Shown piece by piece: positions 11,461-39,800 of a DNA stretch of 64,000 nucleotides (position 1 is its first letter; each line of letters starts with the position of its first letter). The notes beneath the pieces were generated by a model, which saw only the letters and a list, made by a program, of their open reading frames with translations, was not told the DNA's origin and did no database searches. The position numbers and the translations under genes are program-made. The stretch is from Allodiplogaster sudhausi (lineage: Eukaryota; Nematoda; Chromadorea; Rhabditida; Diplogasteridae). The stretch is from assembly GCA_945643635.1 (NCBI GenBank), contig CALZFC010000005.1, positions 1,505,001 to 1,569,000 of the forward strand. The letters run 5' to 3'.

Positions 11461-13063
11461 GAAATATGTGTATAAAAGGTACAAGGATATAGAGAATTCA
11501 AGGAGCGATGAGATCCTTTCACTGCCCACATTTAAGTTGCAAGTGATAGCTTTGCCCTTCCGAACAACCAGAGAACAATAGGAAGGGAGAGATAGGGAGG
11601 GGAAAAATGAAAGAAGGTCAGAGAAAGAGAGCATAAGAGAGGCTGAGAGAGAAAAGACAGTAGAATGGGAGAAAAGAAATAGAAAGAAAGAGAGATATAG
11701 TGAAATGAAATAGGGAAAAGAATTAAAGTTAAGATGTTCATAAATAGTATCAAAATAAAGCGATTTGTAATCGTTGCCTTTACAGCACTGCAACATTCTC
11801 TCTGGAACGACTTATTCAATGGCTTCTTGTCTCCTGGCAGAAACAAAAGAAAAGTCCTATTAGGCGCAGAGAAAAAAAATAATTCACTGGTGTTCATGTT
11901 ATCGATATATTTTAACTGTATATTCTCCTATGTATCTTCTTATATAGTTTTACATAATTGATGTACAAGTTTTGTATAATTTACTCGACATTCTCCCTCT
12001 CAGAGTTGTTTCTGTTTCATGATGCTTATTGCTAATATCGAGTTCCTCCATACTTACCAATATACGCCTCGTAATCTTCAAAGAAATACAAATGAATTGT
12101 GACCCAAGCGGGCACGGTTCCTCCCTGCAAACCCCTCTGGGAAATGTTTAGCGACTTACTGTACATGCATGTTCATATGTGTATGTATGTATGTACATAT
12201 AAATATAGTACTCAGTTCAATTTGCAAAGTTCGTTCCAGACTGTACTTTCCACTGTTGTTGACATGCATACCTGGTAGTTCATAATCTCGCTTGACTTTT
12301 ATTGAGTTTATTTTTAGAACTCTGATCCAGCGAGCAAACACGGCAGAGTTTGCAGCGATAGTACGAAACATTCTCTCCTTTTCCCTTTCCCACTCTCGAA
12401 CTTTATTCCCGCCCGATCTCTGCTTCTACACTTTCTTCATGTTTCAATGCCACGACAGAGAATATTTAATGTTTTTCGACCATGGGCGACACCAGGTTTG
12501 CTAACTTTCATCTCTCCTTTCACTTTCCCTAATGAGTTCTCCTTTTCATTTCTATCTAACCGATGAACTCTTCTTATTTCTTACTCTTTATTTCCTCTCT
12601 CTTTACATTTCGTTCTCTCTCTATCTCGTTCTCTCTTATTTTTTCAGTCTTTCACTTTCTTCATCTAACATTCCATTTTTCATGGCATTCACATTTGTGG
12701 AGATAAATTCAATGTCGGTTCATAGAAAGCAGCTTTTTTTCTTGCATGTGACTTGCTGCAGCTTAGTGTCGTAAAGTTACATAAAGTTTCTCTACTCTAG
12801 CTTTATATACATATCTCTCATCTTCTCTCTCTCCCTCCTTTACTATCACTTTTTTCAATCACCCTTTGCATATTGTATTTATTAATGTTTTCCTTAACAT
12901 GTATGTATGTAGATTGCATGGTAAAAAGCCTTGTTCGCCATATCGGGAGAGATGTTTGTTGTTACGGGTGTTTAGCAGAATGATAGCCGACGAGAGTGAG
13001 AAATGGAACAAGAGAGAGTGATGGGTGGATAGACGAGAAGAGGTGAGAGAAAGAGAAGAGTGG

Positions 13064-13099
<36 letters not shown>

Positions 13100-13566
13100 G
13101 AGTAGGAGAGAGAGAGAGAGTAGGAAAAAAAGAGCTGAATTGAATGCAGATGACAGTTGCCAGAAATCAAACCTCATTCGTCCAACTCACTTGGGCGGCG
13201 ATTTTCAAAGATACAAAAGTCACGACTTGAGTTCTGTTCTTTGGACATTCTTTCTCCACTCGATCACTAGAGATAAGGAGCAAGGAAAGAATGCGGGTGG
13301 AGACCGTGAAAATGACTCAAAGAGTATGGGAAATATATACAGAGAGAGAAAGAGAAAGAGTGAGAGAGATAGAAAGAGGAATAGAGAGAGAGAGAGGAGT
13401 AGGAGAGGAGGAAGAGAAAGAGACCAAATGATACGGATAGAGATATAAAAAAACATAGACGGAGAAAATTTATATGCTGCTTTACTTCGGTCGTTTTCTC
13501 CATCAAACCGCATTTCTGGCGACTTTGTAATCTTCTTTTTTAATCGTCGTCTCCATCTTCGTTCCC

Positions 13567-14690
13567 GTGAAGATCTCTCCGAAGTCCCATGCGCTCTCCT
13601 TTGACTTCACTCTGTCATCCTGTGCTCACTCTATTTCCCTCTCATTATGTGCTCTCTCTCTTTCCCTCTCTCACTCTGTCATCCTGTGCTCTCTCACTCT
13701 TTCCCTCTCTCACTCTCTCATTTTTTGCTCACTCTCTTTCCCTCTCTCACTCTCTCATCCTATGCTCTCTACCTCATCCTGTGCACTCTCTTTCCCTCTC
13801 TCACGTTGTCTCTTCATCTCGAAATTAGCTAATTTCAGCTCGTACTACCGTCGGGAAACCCCTTGAGCGTACCCTCTCTGGGACATCACCCTCTCGTATG
13901 CAGTCTCTCTCTGTTCATAAGTATGCAAGCGCCTGATCGTGAGGATTCTCTCTCTTTTTCAATTTATTTTCTTTCTATGTCCACCTTCCCCCTCTCTCTT
14001 ACTTTCTACCTGTTTTTCGTAGTACGTTCTTTCCTCATAGATCTCTCTCTATCTCTCTGTCTCTCATTCCTTCGCAGACTCTCATTCTTTTCCACTTTCT
14101 TTCTTCAACCGGTCCTTCGTCTGCATCTCAACTCCCTTCGCACATCCTCTTTCTCCGTCTAAAGACTTTCTCCTTTCTATAGCATGAATTCTCAGTTTTA
14201 TCCGTCGTTTCTCATATCTGTCTCTTTCTCTCGTGCTTTTTCCTCCTCTCTCTCCCTCTCCTCTGCTCTCTCGCTTCCTCTGCATTCCTCTGTCACTCCG
14301 CCTCGGGCTTGCTCATTGGCCGTCCATGCGTTGCGGCAGCGTCGCGGCCACGGGCATGCTTTCTCTTGCTCGTTACTAAACACTTTTCTCTTCCCTCACC
14401 CGTTTTTTTTTGTCCATAACACTCTCGAACAACTTCTATGTTCGCGTTTGATTTCCCAGACTTCCTTTTCCCTTCTGCCAATATCTCTCGCCTTCTCCCT
14501 CTTTCACTCTCTCCACTTTCTTTCTCATTCATTCCCATTCAATCTCGTATTCCCTATCAACACTCCTCTTCTCTCTTCTCATGTGTTATTTCTTTCCCTT
14601 TCCACCCCACTCACAATTTGTTGCGGGCGCCTGTCTTTCCTTCCCACACACCCTTTTCAAACGATAACTACGACGCAGCAATCTAATGCA
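13567..14690. repeat. Long pyrimidine-rich (CTCT/TTCCCTCTCT) domain
   Basis: Over 1 kb strongly enriched in C and T on the plus strand. In 13630-13810 phrases such as CTTTCCCTCTCTCACTCT recur irregularly. Short mixed-composition stretches interrupt it. No intron-exon structure is apparent. Confidence 0.7.
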
Positions 14691-15604
14691 TGGAGATATC
14701 TAGACGGAGTAAAACAGAGTTAAGCAGAGAGAGAGAGAGTGTGGGAGAGAGAGAGAAAGAGAGAGAGAGAGAAAGAGAGAAAGAGAGAGAGAGAGAAATA
14801 GAGAGGGAGAGAGAAAACGAGAGTGATACAGATCTTTTTCTGTAGCATCGAGTGTGCTGTGCGACGGAACCTTTTCACCCTATCACTCTCACCGTCTCGT
14901 CTCGCTCTCTCTCCATCTCTCCCTCGCTATCTCTTCCTCTCTAACTTTCTCTCTCTCTCTCTTTGCATTCCAAAATGCAGTGGCTACCCTTCTGAACGAA
15001 TCTTCTACTCCCATGCAGTTAGTAAGCTCACTTACTTATGCTTCAATTTACTGTTGACAAGCTAAGAAGGAAAACAAGTATTACATTGATTCTTTGAGGA
15101 AAGTTGTCCTGAAAAGCTGCTCGTATTATGACCCTTTATTTCTAATCACAACTTCCTGTTCATCTGCTCGTTTTTATGAGAAAATATCTGTGCATTGCAT
15201 AAGAATGTCTTCGACGTCGCATAAAAGTCACAACTTCTTAATCATTGGCCACAGTTTTCTCCCATTTTAAATCGATAGATTGCCAAACAATATTTATCTT
15301 TCTGCTTCAGAGATCACTTTGGCAGCTTGGGTTCTCAATGAAACGTATGTTTTTATCTCTTTGCTCAAACATATGATATCGAACGACTTTTTTTGGCATT
15401 ATTTCTCAATGTAACCACCACACTCCACTCATTACTTGTGGTTACATTTCGCGATAACAATCAGTGATAGTGAAGGGGAGGATGTCATTAAGATCGGCCG
15501 TTCATTTAGTTTCCTTTCCATTCTTGTTTATCAACTTTCGCCTCGTCTGTCCGGTCGGTCACGTTTTTGTTGTGCGTCAAGCGGGAGATTCGATGAAAAA
15601 AGAA

Positions 15605-15760
15605 GCATAGAGAAAGAGAGAGAGAAAACAGAGATAGGGAGAGCGTGAAAAGAGAGAGATAGAGAGAGCGGGAAAGGACAGAGAAAGAGAGAGAAAGAGA
15701 GAGAGAAAACAGAGATAGGGAGAGCATGAAAAGAGAGAGATAGAGAGAGCGGGAAAGGAC

Positions 15761-15790
<30 letters not shown>
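15605..15790. repeat. 80-bp tandem repeat within a GA-rich tract
   Basis: A purine-rich unit containing AAAACAGAGATAGGGAGAGC occurs at about 15625 and again at about 15705, giving a period of 80. The two copies differ by a single visible substitution (GCGTG versus GCATG), and the tract then runs into (GA)n. Confidence 0.8.
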
Positions 15791-15793
<3 letters not shown>

Positions 15794-16021
15794 AGACAAA
15801 AGCTGAGCTCTGAGCCAAGTTGTCACGCCTCTATTCATCCATTCATGCATCTCTTGCCTTCTTCCTGTCTCGTGAGAAGGCAAAAAAAGCACATAGGCGA
15901 AACCTGAGTTAGAACAAAGAGAACGCGAGGTATCCAGAGTAAAGTTAAATTCAGAGAGAGAAAGGAAAAGAGAGAGGAAAACACAGAAAGAAAGGAGAGA
16001 GAGAGAGATAGAATGAGAAGT

Positions 16022-16058
<37 letters not shown>

Positions 16059-17555
16059 TAAACGGAGAAGGTAAGGAAGAGAGAAATATGAAAATGAAAT
16101 GGCTGAGAGAGAGAGCGAAACGAAATATGTAGGTGGGATCCATTCCAATCATCTGACAACAGATAGAAGGTTGGCATGCACGTTGCTCTGTCACGCCGTT
16201 TCCCTCTTCTGCCTCTCCTCTCTCCCACACTCTCTCGCACTCTTTCTCTTTCTATTCCATCAACTTCTAACTTTTTTCTATCTCTTCCCTCTTTCATATT
16301 CCGTGTCTTATTCTTTCCAGCTCCCTGCAATTCTTCTCTTCTCTTTCTATCAGTAGGCGATCATTCGGTCTTTCTTTATCTCTGCGCTCTCCGTTTCCTA
16401 CTCGTGCATATTTTTTATGTTGTTCTTCTGTTAACTCTTTTTCTTGTCCCATCTCTAATCCCTCTCTCATCGCCATGGCTATCTTCCCCTTCTCTCTCTC
16501 TCTCTCTCTCTCTCTCGATTTCTCTTCTTCTATCCGTCTTTCTTTCATCTTCTATTTGTCTCCATTTCAGTATGAAAGAGGAACGATCATAGTGTTGGAT
16601 AATCTGAGCCATCAAATCAATTTATTTCTTCTCTTCTCTTCAAAACAAAGTCCCTCCCAGTCCATATTTCGCCTGTTCATTCCATTCTTTCTTCGAATGT
16701 GGAGCTTGTCGTCGTAAAAGTTTCACACTTGAAATTGAATCCTAGACAGAAAGATTCAACATTGTTTTCAACCAGTCTACAATCGTTTCCAGCTGTTTTC
16801 ACCCTCTCTTCATTAATTTCTGCATTTGTTCAGATTCGTCTCTGTGCGTGTGAATTTCAAATCGGAAAAATGTATTCATGTTCACGTAAAAATCGACATT
16901 GGAATTATTGTTTCAGTTCCTTAAATCAAAATTTTAAAAAGTAAATCTTTTTTTCTATTCTGCGGATTGTTCATTACCTTGTTGATTGACAGTCAATCTA
17001 AGAAGAATTTCTCACAGCATCCAGTTGGAGTTCGATGACTATTAATGAGAAAGATGTTACCAAGGGAAAAGAAATGAGGAAACATTTAATTGCAGATAAA
17101 GAGAAAGCGGGCCGGTATGCCATTGCTAGAGAACGGCTGAGAGGAAGGGAGCGGACCAGGAAGTGGAAGAGAGGAGGGAGAAGCAACTGCAAATCTCTTC
17201 TCTCTCTTTTGTCTCTCTCTCTCTCTCTCACTCTCTCTCTCTCTGCTCAGCAGCAGACGAGGTGGAAGGATGGTCGCCGTGGACAGCCATGCAAACAGTG
17301 CATCGAATGAGGCCAGTTGTCCCTGATCTATTCTGGTATGAATGCAGCACAGAATAGGCTCATGTAGAATAGAAAGACGTCTCGCCTACACTCGTCTCGT
17401 TAAAAAGGCCCATGTTTTGTAATCGGTCGAAAGCGTGAATGAGCTAGTGACGGAAGTTGCCTGATTTAAGCAAACAAAACAACTCTTTTAAATGTCAGTT
17501 GTGTGCAGATGTTAACGGCTCATAGCAGAAATGTCACGGCAAAGGACACTTCAAA

Positions 17556-17610
<55 letters not shown>

Positions 17611-17624
17611 AATAAACCTTGCAG

Positions 17625-33075
<15,451 letters not shown>

Positions 33076-33959
33076 TTGTTTCTCTCTCTTTACTAATTTG
33101 TATCTTTATTATTAGTGCTGTAGCCATTGCACGGCCATTCAAACCGCGCGGAATGTTCAAATTCATATAGGGCTGCTACGCAAAGTCGCGATATGTATGA
33201 AGTCAAAATTGGCGGGAAGGTGCATCCTAATGCTGTAGCATAGTGGGCTGCTACGCAGTGTAAGCAGGAAACACGAGCGCCTGTTAGGTCCGCAACGCGT
33301 GAAACAGTCACGCGATGGGACACTTTCCTAACAGAATTAGACCGCGCGTTTTCTTATGCTCTGAAGGACCGTGCATTGCATGAGCTCTGTAAATAAGTTG
33401 CCATTTCTTTCCAATATCATAATTCAGCGTTTACCTCACTGAAGACATGTATGCGTTGTACGGTGGAATTGATGAACTCTTTACCCATTTCTCACGTTGT
33501 GCTTAGCAAACAATTTCATGCTCTAGTCAACTGTTTTGCTCGCTTTTGTTAGATTTTTTCTCTTTCAAAGCTTTTTTTATTCTCTCTTTATCTCCCTCTT
33601 AATCTCCAAATCTAAAAGCAGTCTCTCATCTTCTTTCTCCCCTCTAAATTATGCATATATCTCCCTCTCTGTCGTGCATTTTCCGGGTTTCCCTTTTTTT
33701 GCTGGTTCGTTGAACTCCTTTTATATCCATTGTAGCATTACCATTAGTCTTCCTTTGACGATGTAAACTATTACTGATTTTCTGACAAAAAATATTTTCG
33801 ATTTGTGCAGCCTCGAACAGATCTAAAGAGAACGTCAAAGCGTATGGGATATATACCTGTTATCAAGGAGGGCGATCTAACAGTCTAGTGCAATCCTACA
33901 TGGGAGCGGCATAATTTTACATTCTAGAACCGAGCTGTTACCAAAATTATGGATTTGCT

Positions 33960-34560
33960 GCATTTCACAAAGATATGTGTGAATAAGAAAATTAAAAATC
34001 AAATGCTAGAACAAATTACTACTTATAGAAAAATTTCAGCATAAAAGTGGATAGTTCCACTATTTCTGCAAAAGTACATAAAAAATAAGGAGAATGGTTT
34101 AATAAAGGAGAGTAATTAAGTCTATGTTAGAGTGTATTATCATATCTATTTAATGTGTTGCAATTGTATATCCTTTCAAGTGCTATATTAGAATTGTTTA
34201 ACAGTATGATTGCAATCCGTTCGAGACATCTAATCATATAAATGGACAAAATGCATTCATGTGATTAGAATTTTCGAACAGAATGCAATCATACTGTAAA
34301 ACAATTCAGATTAAGGACTTGAAAGGATATACATTTGCAACACAGTATGTAAATATTCTTAATTATTTTTAAAGATTTCTTAATTTAGCTCTCTCTTATT
34401 AAAACATTCTTCTTATTTTTTAGCGCTTTTGCAGAAATAGTGAAACAATCCACTTTTATGCTGAAATTTTTTCAATAATTAGTTATTTGTTCTAGCAATT
34501 TATGTTTCGAATCTCACACTAAAAACACATTCCATTAAAAGTTAGCGCAGAATGCCGTTC
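33960..34560. mobile_element. Palindromic MITE-like element
   Basis: An imperfect inverted repeat of about 500-600 bp. The left arm contains TTTCAGCATAAAAGTGGATAG (34035) and TATATCCTTTCAAG (34168); the right arm contains the complements CTTGAAAGGATATA (34318) and CCACTTTTATGCTGAAA (34450). GCTAGAACAAAT (34005) pairs with ATTTGTTCTAGC (34485). The arms meet near 34245. No coding capacity is seen. It has the form of a fold-back or non-autonomous DNA transposon; ends and target-site duplication are not resolved. Confidence 0.75.
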
Positions 34561-34749
34561 TAGTGTTTTCCCTGTTTTCAAGCTCCTTTTTGTTCATTGT
34601 TTTGTATTTCCCGCACGAAGATTCTTTTGCTTTTTCCGCATGTTCATCCATTTCCGACGGCCAATGTTGTTAATTGCTATGTGTTTATCGTGCAATCTAC
34701 ATATATCTTTTTGTTAGCCGCATGCTTGATCCAGGCCCATCTTTGTGAA

Positions 34750-35382
34750 ATGCAGCATTCCATCAGTTATGTAAATGATGATGAGCTCTTCCGGAGTAAA
34801 CCAAAGCGTGACCCATCAACTATGATAGGTATCTCCTATCTTTCATTGAAAAAGGGAAGTAAGCGTGCACTTTTAACGCAGTAACATCCTTGATTAACGG
34901 TTTACTACTTTAGTACTCTCGGGAGTTGTTATCCCCGCTGTTGCTATGGTTCCGTTAGCTTGCTGTTTAATTCTACTTTTGGCCTTTCTCCGTCTTTTTT
35001 ATATGCTAGCCCACTTTGCGCGTTATGAGGTGAATTTAATTGTTGTTTTAGTAGGCGAGTTCAAATAATCTTCTGTTTTTCTAATGAACCACAGGCTTTG
35101 TGTTTGCTCCATAGCCTTTCTAAATCCTTAGACCTTCTTAATTATCTCGCAAGGATTTCTAGATGCCATTAAGGAACGGGTTGCCAGGGTTCCTCATTAC
35201 TCTTCGTCAAGAGCCGATCGTTGGATATTTGGAGGAGAGAATCAAAAAACAAGGGCGATGCAAGAGATGAGAGGAATGGCAGAGAGCGAGAGGGAAGGCG
35301 AAAAGAGAGAGGGAAGAGATGCAGAGTTGAAGAAGTGCACGCAGACAGCCAAAACTGACGAATGCCAGCGACGGCATGACTA
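34750..35382 (+). CDS. Tentative small membrane protein, unrecognised
   Basis: Possible exons 34750-34828, 34914-35029 and one from 35163. The first reads from an ATG through MQHSISYVNDDELF to a donor; the second encodes a long hydrophobic segment (LSGVVIPAVAMVPLACCLIL and on through LLLAFLRLFYM) typical of one transmembrane helix. Their phases agree. The third exon has two possible frames, one ending near 35270 and a longer charged one ending at 35382; the longer needs an unseen phase change. Sequence upstream of 34750 in the same frame is also hydrophobic and could be part of the first exon. No family is recognised. Confidence 0.35.
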
Positions 35383-36032
35383 GTATTATTAGTTTGAGAG
35401 TTGCATTGCTACACGGTGGATTTGAACAGGCAGACCCACCATATGAACGGAATTTGTGAAAGTTGATCTGTTTGTTTTCTTACATGCAACAACTCTTCGT
35501 ATCGAACAGCTCAATTGCTTTGCTATCACCTCGACCAATGACCAGTGTATCTCTTCTAGACTCCAAGGAGCTGCATTCACACGACCTTGGGTTGCTTTTG
35601 CTACACGATTCTTCTTTTTTTCCCTCATGTTACCTCTCTCTTTCTTCGTTTTTCTCTCTCTCTCTCTCTCCTTCTGTCTCTCTGTTTCTCTCTCCCTCTC
35701 TCTCACTTCTCTTTCCATTCTTTTCTTTGTTCCCATACCCTCCCCATGTAAACATTGTCGATGGTTTATTCAGTGCTCGTCCTCCCTCTCCATTTATGTC
35801 GCGAACTCTCAAACATTTCTTCCTCGACGCTTTTTTCCGTGGAAATTAAATTTTTCTTTCCTAAAACGCGCGGTCGTCTAAATCTAATTCTTTACCTTTT
35901 TCATCATCTTCTCTTTCCTTTCCAACTTCAGATGGCATCAGACTTGACTTCATTCGCGGTTTACCCCTGCCTTCTAGAGGGTTACAAGTCTATTATCTCT
36001 AGGCATTCATGTTTGCCTCTCTCACTACTTCT

Positions 36033-36075
<43 letters not shown>

Positions 36076-36368
36076 GTTTCCATTCTGTATGCGTTTCTCT
36101 CTACTTCTTTCCTCGTGTGTCCATAAACTCTTGTTGAGGCAAGCTGGCCAAATTGACTTGTTGAACACAAAAGAAGAGCTTCATTCGGCGGAAATGGAGT
36201 TCTAACCGTGAGCCTCAAGTCGAAGTGATAAGAAGAGTTAACAGTTTCGCTTCAATTTGAGAGGAGCTGAAACAACGAGGGGGAGAGGAAAGAAAGCGAG
36301 GGAGAAATATAGAGAAGAAAATGGAGAGAAACGAAGAATGGGAAGATAAAGAAAGGAATAGAGACGAA

Positions 36369-36399
<31 letters not shown>

Positions 36400-36664
36400 A
36401 AGGGAGGGAAAGAAGGGTGACTTAAGGGGTCGCTTGTACATTTGGTATTTCTGCCCTTCATTGATTCTTCTGCTTGAGGAATGGCAGTGCTTATCGGATC
36501 TGTCATAAAATTAGGCATTTTGATTAGTTCGTAGAAGAGGCTGTTTCTAAAATTCAATATTCATTGTAAACACGTACATACAAATTCTAAATGTTTCTAT
36601 AACCTTGAATTTAGCCATTTGTTGATTTGACCTCGGCCCTCGTCTCCTCTCCTCTTTCTCTCCC

Positions 36665-36706
<42 letters not shown>

Positions 36707-36842
36707 CCCTCTCTTCTCTCTTTCTGTGTCATTCTCTTCCCTCCTTCACGACCTCTGTTTTGTGTTCTCTCCACTCGCGCCAAGATCTTTGGATATTGTG
36801 TTGTTGACGTCCTTCTCCGTTGTTTACACCAAAAAGTTACGC

Positions 36843-39800
36843 ATGGATGTCAAGAAAAAAGGCACTTACAAACTATGTGAGTTTGGTTTGTCATTGACCA
36901 TTTGCGTTAATTCAAAAGATGAATAATTAGCAGGAGTGATGAGTGGAGTGCTGGCTCCGAATTGGTCCGACCCTTCTGCTCCCTCCCCGCCGTCCACGTC
37001 GTCTGAAGGTGGGTGTCACATTTCTGTGCCAAGAGACTGGAAACTTTATGTTTCTACAAGACTGAACACGAAGGCCACAGATTACTTATTATGCCATTTT
37101 TGCCATTTTTCTGCCTATTTATTAATAGATAAATTGCAATACAGATTTCCTTTTTTTGCAGTTGAACGCCCTGTAAATGGCCAGGCGACGGACGATTCTC
37201 CTAGAAAACAGCTGACTCCTTCTCCTTCGAGGAGCTCGACAAGGGAAAGAGGGAGAGATGAAGGCCCGCCACTGCTCGCCTTTCCTTCCAGAACTTCCAT
37301 GTCTTCTCTCTCAAGTTGGTTCCTGCCGCTTCTTAATTCATTTTTGTAAACCTCAATATAGAATGTAGAACAAAGGAAGGAATACTTCTGAACTGAGATT
37401 TAAAAACGAGCAATATTCTGTTTTCCCCTTCTTTCCCTCCAGATGCTAGTCCGCCTCCAACCGCGGAATATGTACTGATGACAGCGGCCGAACTTCAGGC
37501 TTCCATTCAAGTATCCTCTCACCACCTATTGCTTTCATATGTATTCATTCTCCTGGCAATCATGCTCATTTGCCCACCGTTAGGATAGACGCCAAAGAGG
37601 ATTTTATTCAGATCTTTAGTCATGGGTAGGCAAATGAGCATTGGCAGGAAATTTGTTTACAAATGAGCACGCGTAAATTAATCTGGCAAGAACGCGCCAT
37701 AGGATGGTTAAATATCCTCATTTTGGTTTGCTTTTTGAAATTCAGCGTACCAAATGTAGTTCATGATACTCTTATTCGAGATGGTAACCCGCTATGCATT
37801 CCTCGACATGGCCACCACTGTTCTCCGTCTCGACTTTTGGCGGGAAAGTGATTCGAGCTCTATGTCAGTTCGAGCATATTTGTCGTTTTTTTTAAACTTT
37901 AATTGAATGTGTCTAATATAAAATAAAAACCTTCTTTTACGAGAATGAAAAGAGTTTTCAGAGTGTTCTGCAAGTTAACATTCGATATTGTTGCTGCATG
38001 TATGGGCATGCCGGAAAAGACAACTACATCCTTAAAACAACACCTGGAGGTTTGTTTCTTTCTCCCTGTTTCTCTTTCCTTCTCTTTTCTTCTCGCCCTC
38101 TCGCTCTTCTTTTTCTTCTTCTGTCTACCTCACTCTCTGTTATTTTTCATCTGTCTACCTTTCTGTTTCTTTCTCTCTCCAGACTGGAGATTGTAACGAA
38201 GACATCGCTACACTCATCATGTCAATTCGCAAGGACGATAAGTTGTCCAGCTCAGGGGGAACAATTAGCCTCGTTGGCGCCTTCCTTCTCGCCATTGTAT
38301 CAGCCGGTGAGACATTTTTTTTTCTCTTTCAACGGTTTTTTTGTCTTTTGTTTTATTGCCTAAATGCAACAGTTTGAAAATATTAAGAACGAGGAGATAT
38401 ATATTTTTCAAAATCGTTTCGTTTCCAGATAATATATTTTCTCATTCATTTGTTAATCAAACCATTTTTCGTATTGAATGTGTTTATGTCCTCTATTTCC
38501 TTGAGGTAACTACGATAGCAGACATCGCGTGTTTCTTCGTCATCTCTGCACTCTTCTTGGTGTGGTCTGGGACGAATTTGAAGAGGCGAGCACATTTATA
38601 TGTATAATAGTTCTAATGTAATATTGTCTAAACTATTTTTAAAGCTATTTTTGCTTTTTGCCATGTTACTGTTTATTGAAATGTCTCACTAATCCTTTTC
38701 TGTGATATAAAACGCATTGATGCCCCACCCAAAAGACTGCCGTGCTTTTAATTATCGGAAATATTGTTCTTATGACAATGGAAATGACTTTCTTCTACAG
38801 ATAGAAGATACTCTCGCTCTACAGCTTCTCCAGGAGCAGTTCACGGAATCTGAGTTTGTTCTTTTCCCTTTATAAATATTTTTGCAAAGGTATTAGTCCC
38901 TGCTATATTCACTTCGCAGTTATCAGTTTACTAGTTGAAACATTCTTGGTTGTTTTGATATTTATGCCGATATTTTTTCAGAGAGTCTGAGCCTACCGGG
39001 TAAGTTTACGTGTCTGTAACTCTGGTGTTTTTTCTCTCGAAGTTTTGTCGTGGTATCGAGAAGGGGAATTAAAATTAGCCCTTAAAACCTTTCAATTTGT
39101 AATATTTAGACAGTCGAAAGAAGCCCGTGAGAAGTCACAACGAAGTAAGAAAATTAAGCGGTACTTAATGATCGGTGCGGCTGGGGGCGTTGGCGGCGTC
39201 CTCATAGGCTAGTAGAAACGTTTAGCTGTAGATATAAGCCAAGTCTCCAATTCTAGATCCGGGGCGTTATACCACATCGACAGAATTATTTTAAATTATG
39301 AAATATTACCACAATTTTTTTTTATAATTGTTAAATACAATACTTATTTGATATAATTAAGGCTTGACTGGAGGACTAGCGGCGCCTCTGGTTGCAGCCG
39401 GCGCAGGTATAGTACAGTATTCTTGTTTCCATCTTTACGATCTCCTTCTTCATTAATACAATAACAACATTCTGATTTCAAAAAGGGTTATGAGTCCGTT
39501 AGAATCCTTTTTCCCTTGCAGGAGTCGTGATTGGCGGGGCGGCCGCAGCGGGCATCGCCACCACGGCAGGCGCAGCCGTGCTGGGCAGCGCCTTCGGAAT
39601 CGCCGGAGCTGGCCTGGCAGGGTAAGAGAGAGAGAGAGAGAGAGAGAATGGTGAAACAGAACAGAAGAGAGAGAAAAGTGGAAGAGAAGAGGAGAGAGAG
39701 AGAGATAAAAACTAATGTTAGAGATGAATAGTTGTTGTGAATTACCAACAGATTATTATCTGAAATACCTTAGAAGTGCATCTGTAAATGTCCTTTGGTT

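Larger units (their letters stand above)
10314..17624. other. Low-complexity intergenic region with no supported gene
   Basis: About 7 kb dominated by (CT)n and (GA)n tracts interspersed with AT-rich sequence. Open frames here encode Ser/Leu or Arg/Glu runs from the microsatellites and are not credible proteins. A weak 84-codon open frame starts at 10691, just outside the duplicated unit, without supporting features. Near 17258-17335 an acceptor-like CAG and a donor-like GTATGA bracket an open stretch that might be an upstream exon of the kinase gene, but I could not join it in phase. Confidence 0.6.
33076..36842. other. Intergenic region between the kinase and TMCO4 genes
   Basis: Contains a direct repeat of GGGCTGCTACGCA (near 33171 and 33245), a palindromic element at about 33960-34560, a tentative small membrane-protein gene at 34750-35382, and (CT)n/(GA)n tracts at 35640-35705, 36030-36070, 36290-36400 and 36655-36700. 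No other gene is supported. Confidence 0.55.

Noticed and set aside
11143..11796. 217-codon minus-strand open frame
   Set aside because: Composed of Ser/Leu/Pro from a (GA)n tract; no splice signals, no domain, repeat-derived.
13567..16600. Many plus- and minus-strand open frames with SLSLS or RERER runs
   Set aside because: Dinucleotide repeats read in any frame give such peptides; none has neighbouring exons or family similarity.
17258..17335. Possible upstream exon of the ASK1 gene
   Set aside because: Acceptor-like and donor-like ends exist, but no frame joins the 17625 exon in phase and no ASK1 similarity is visible.
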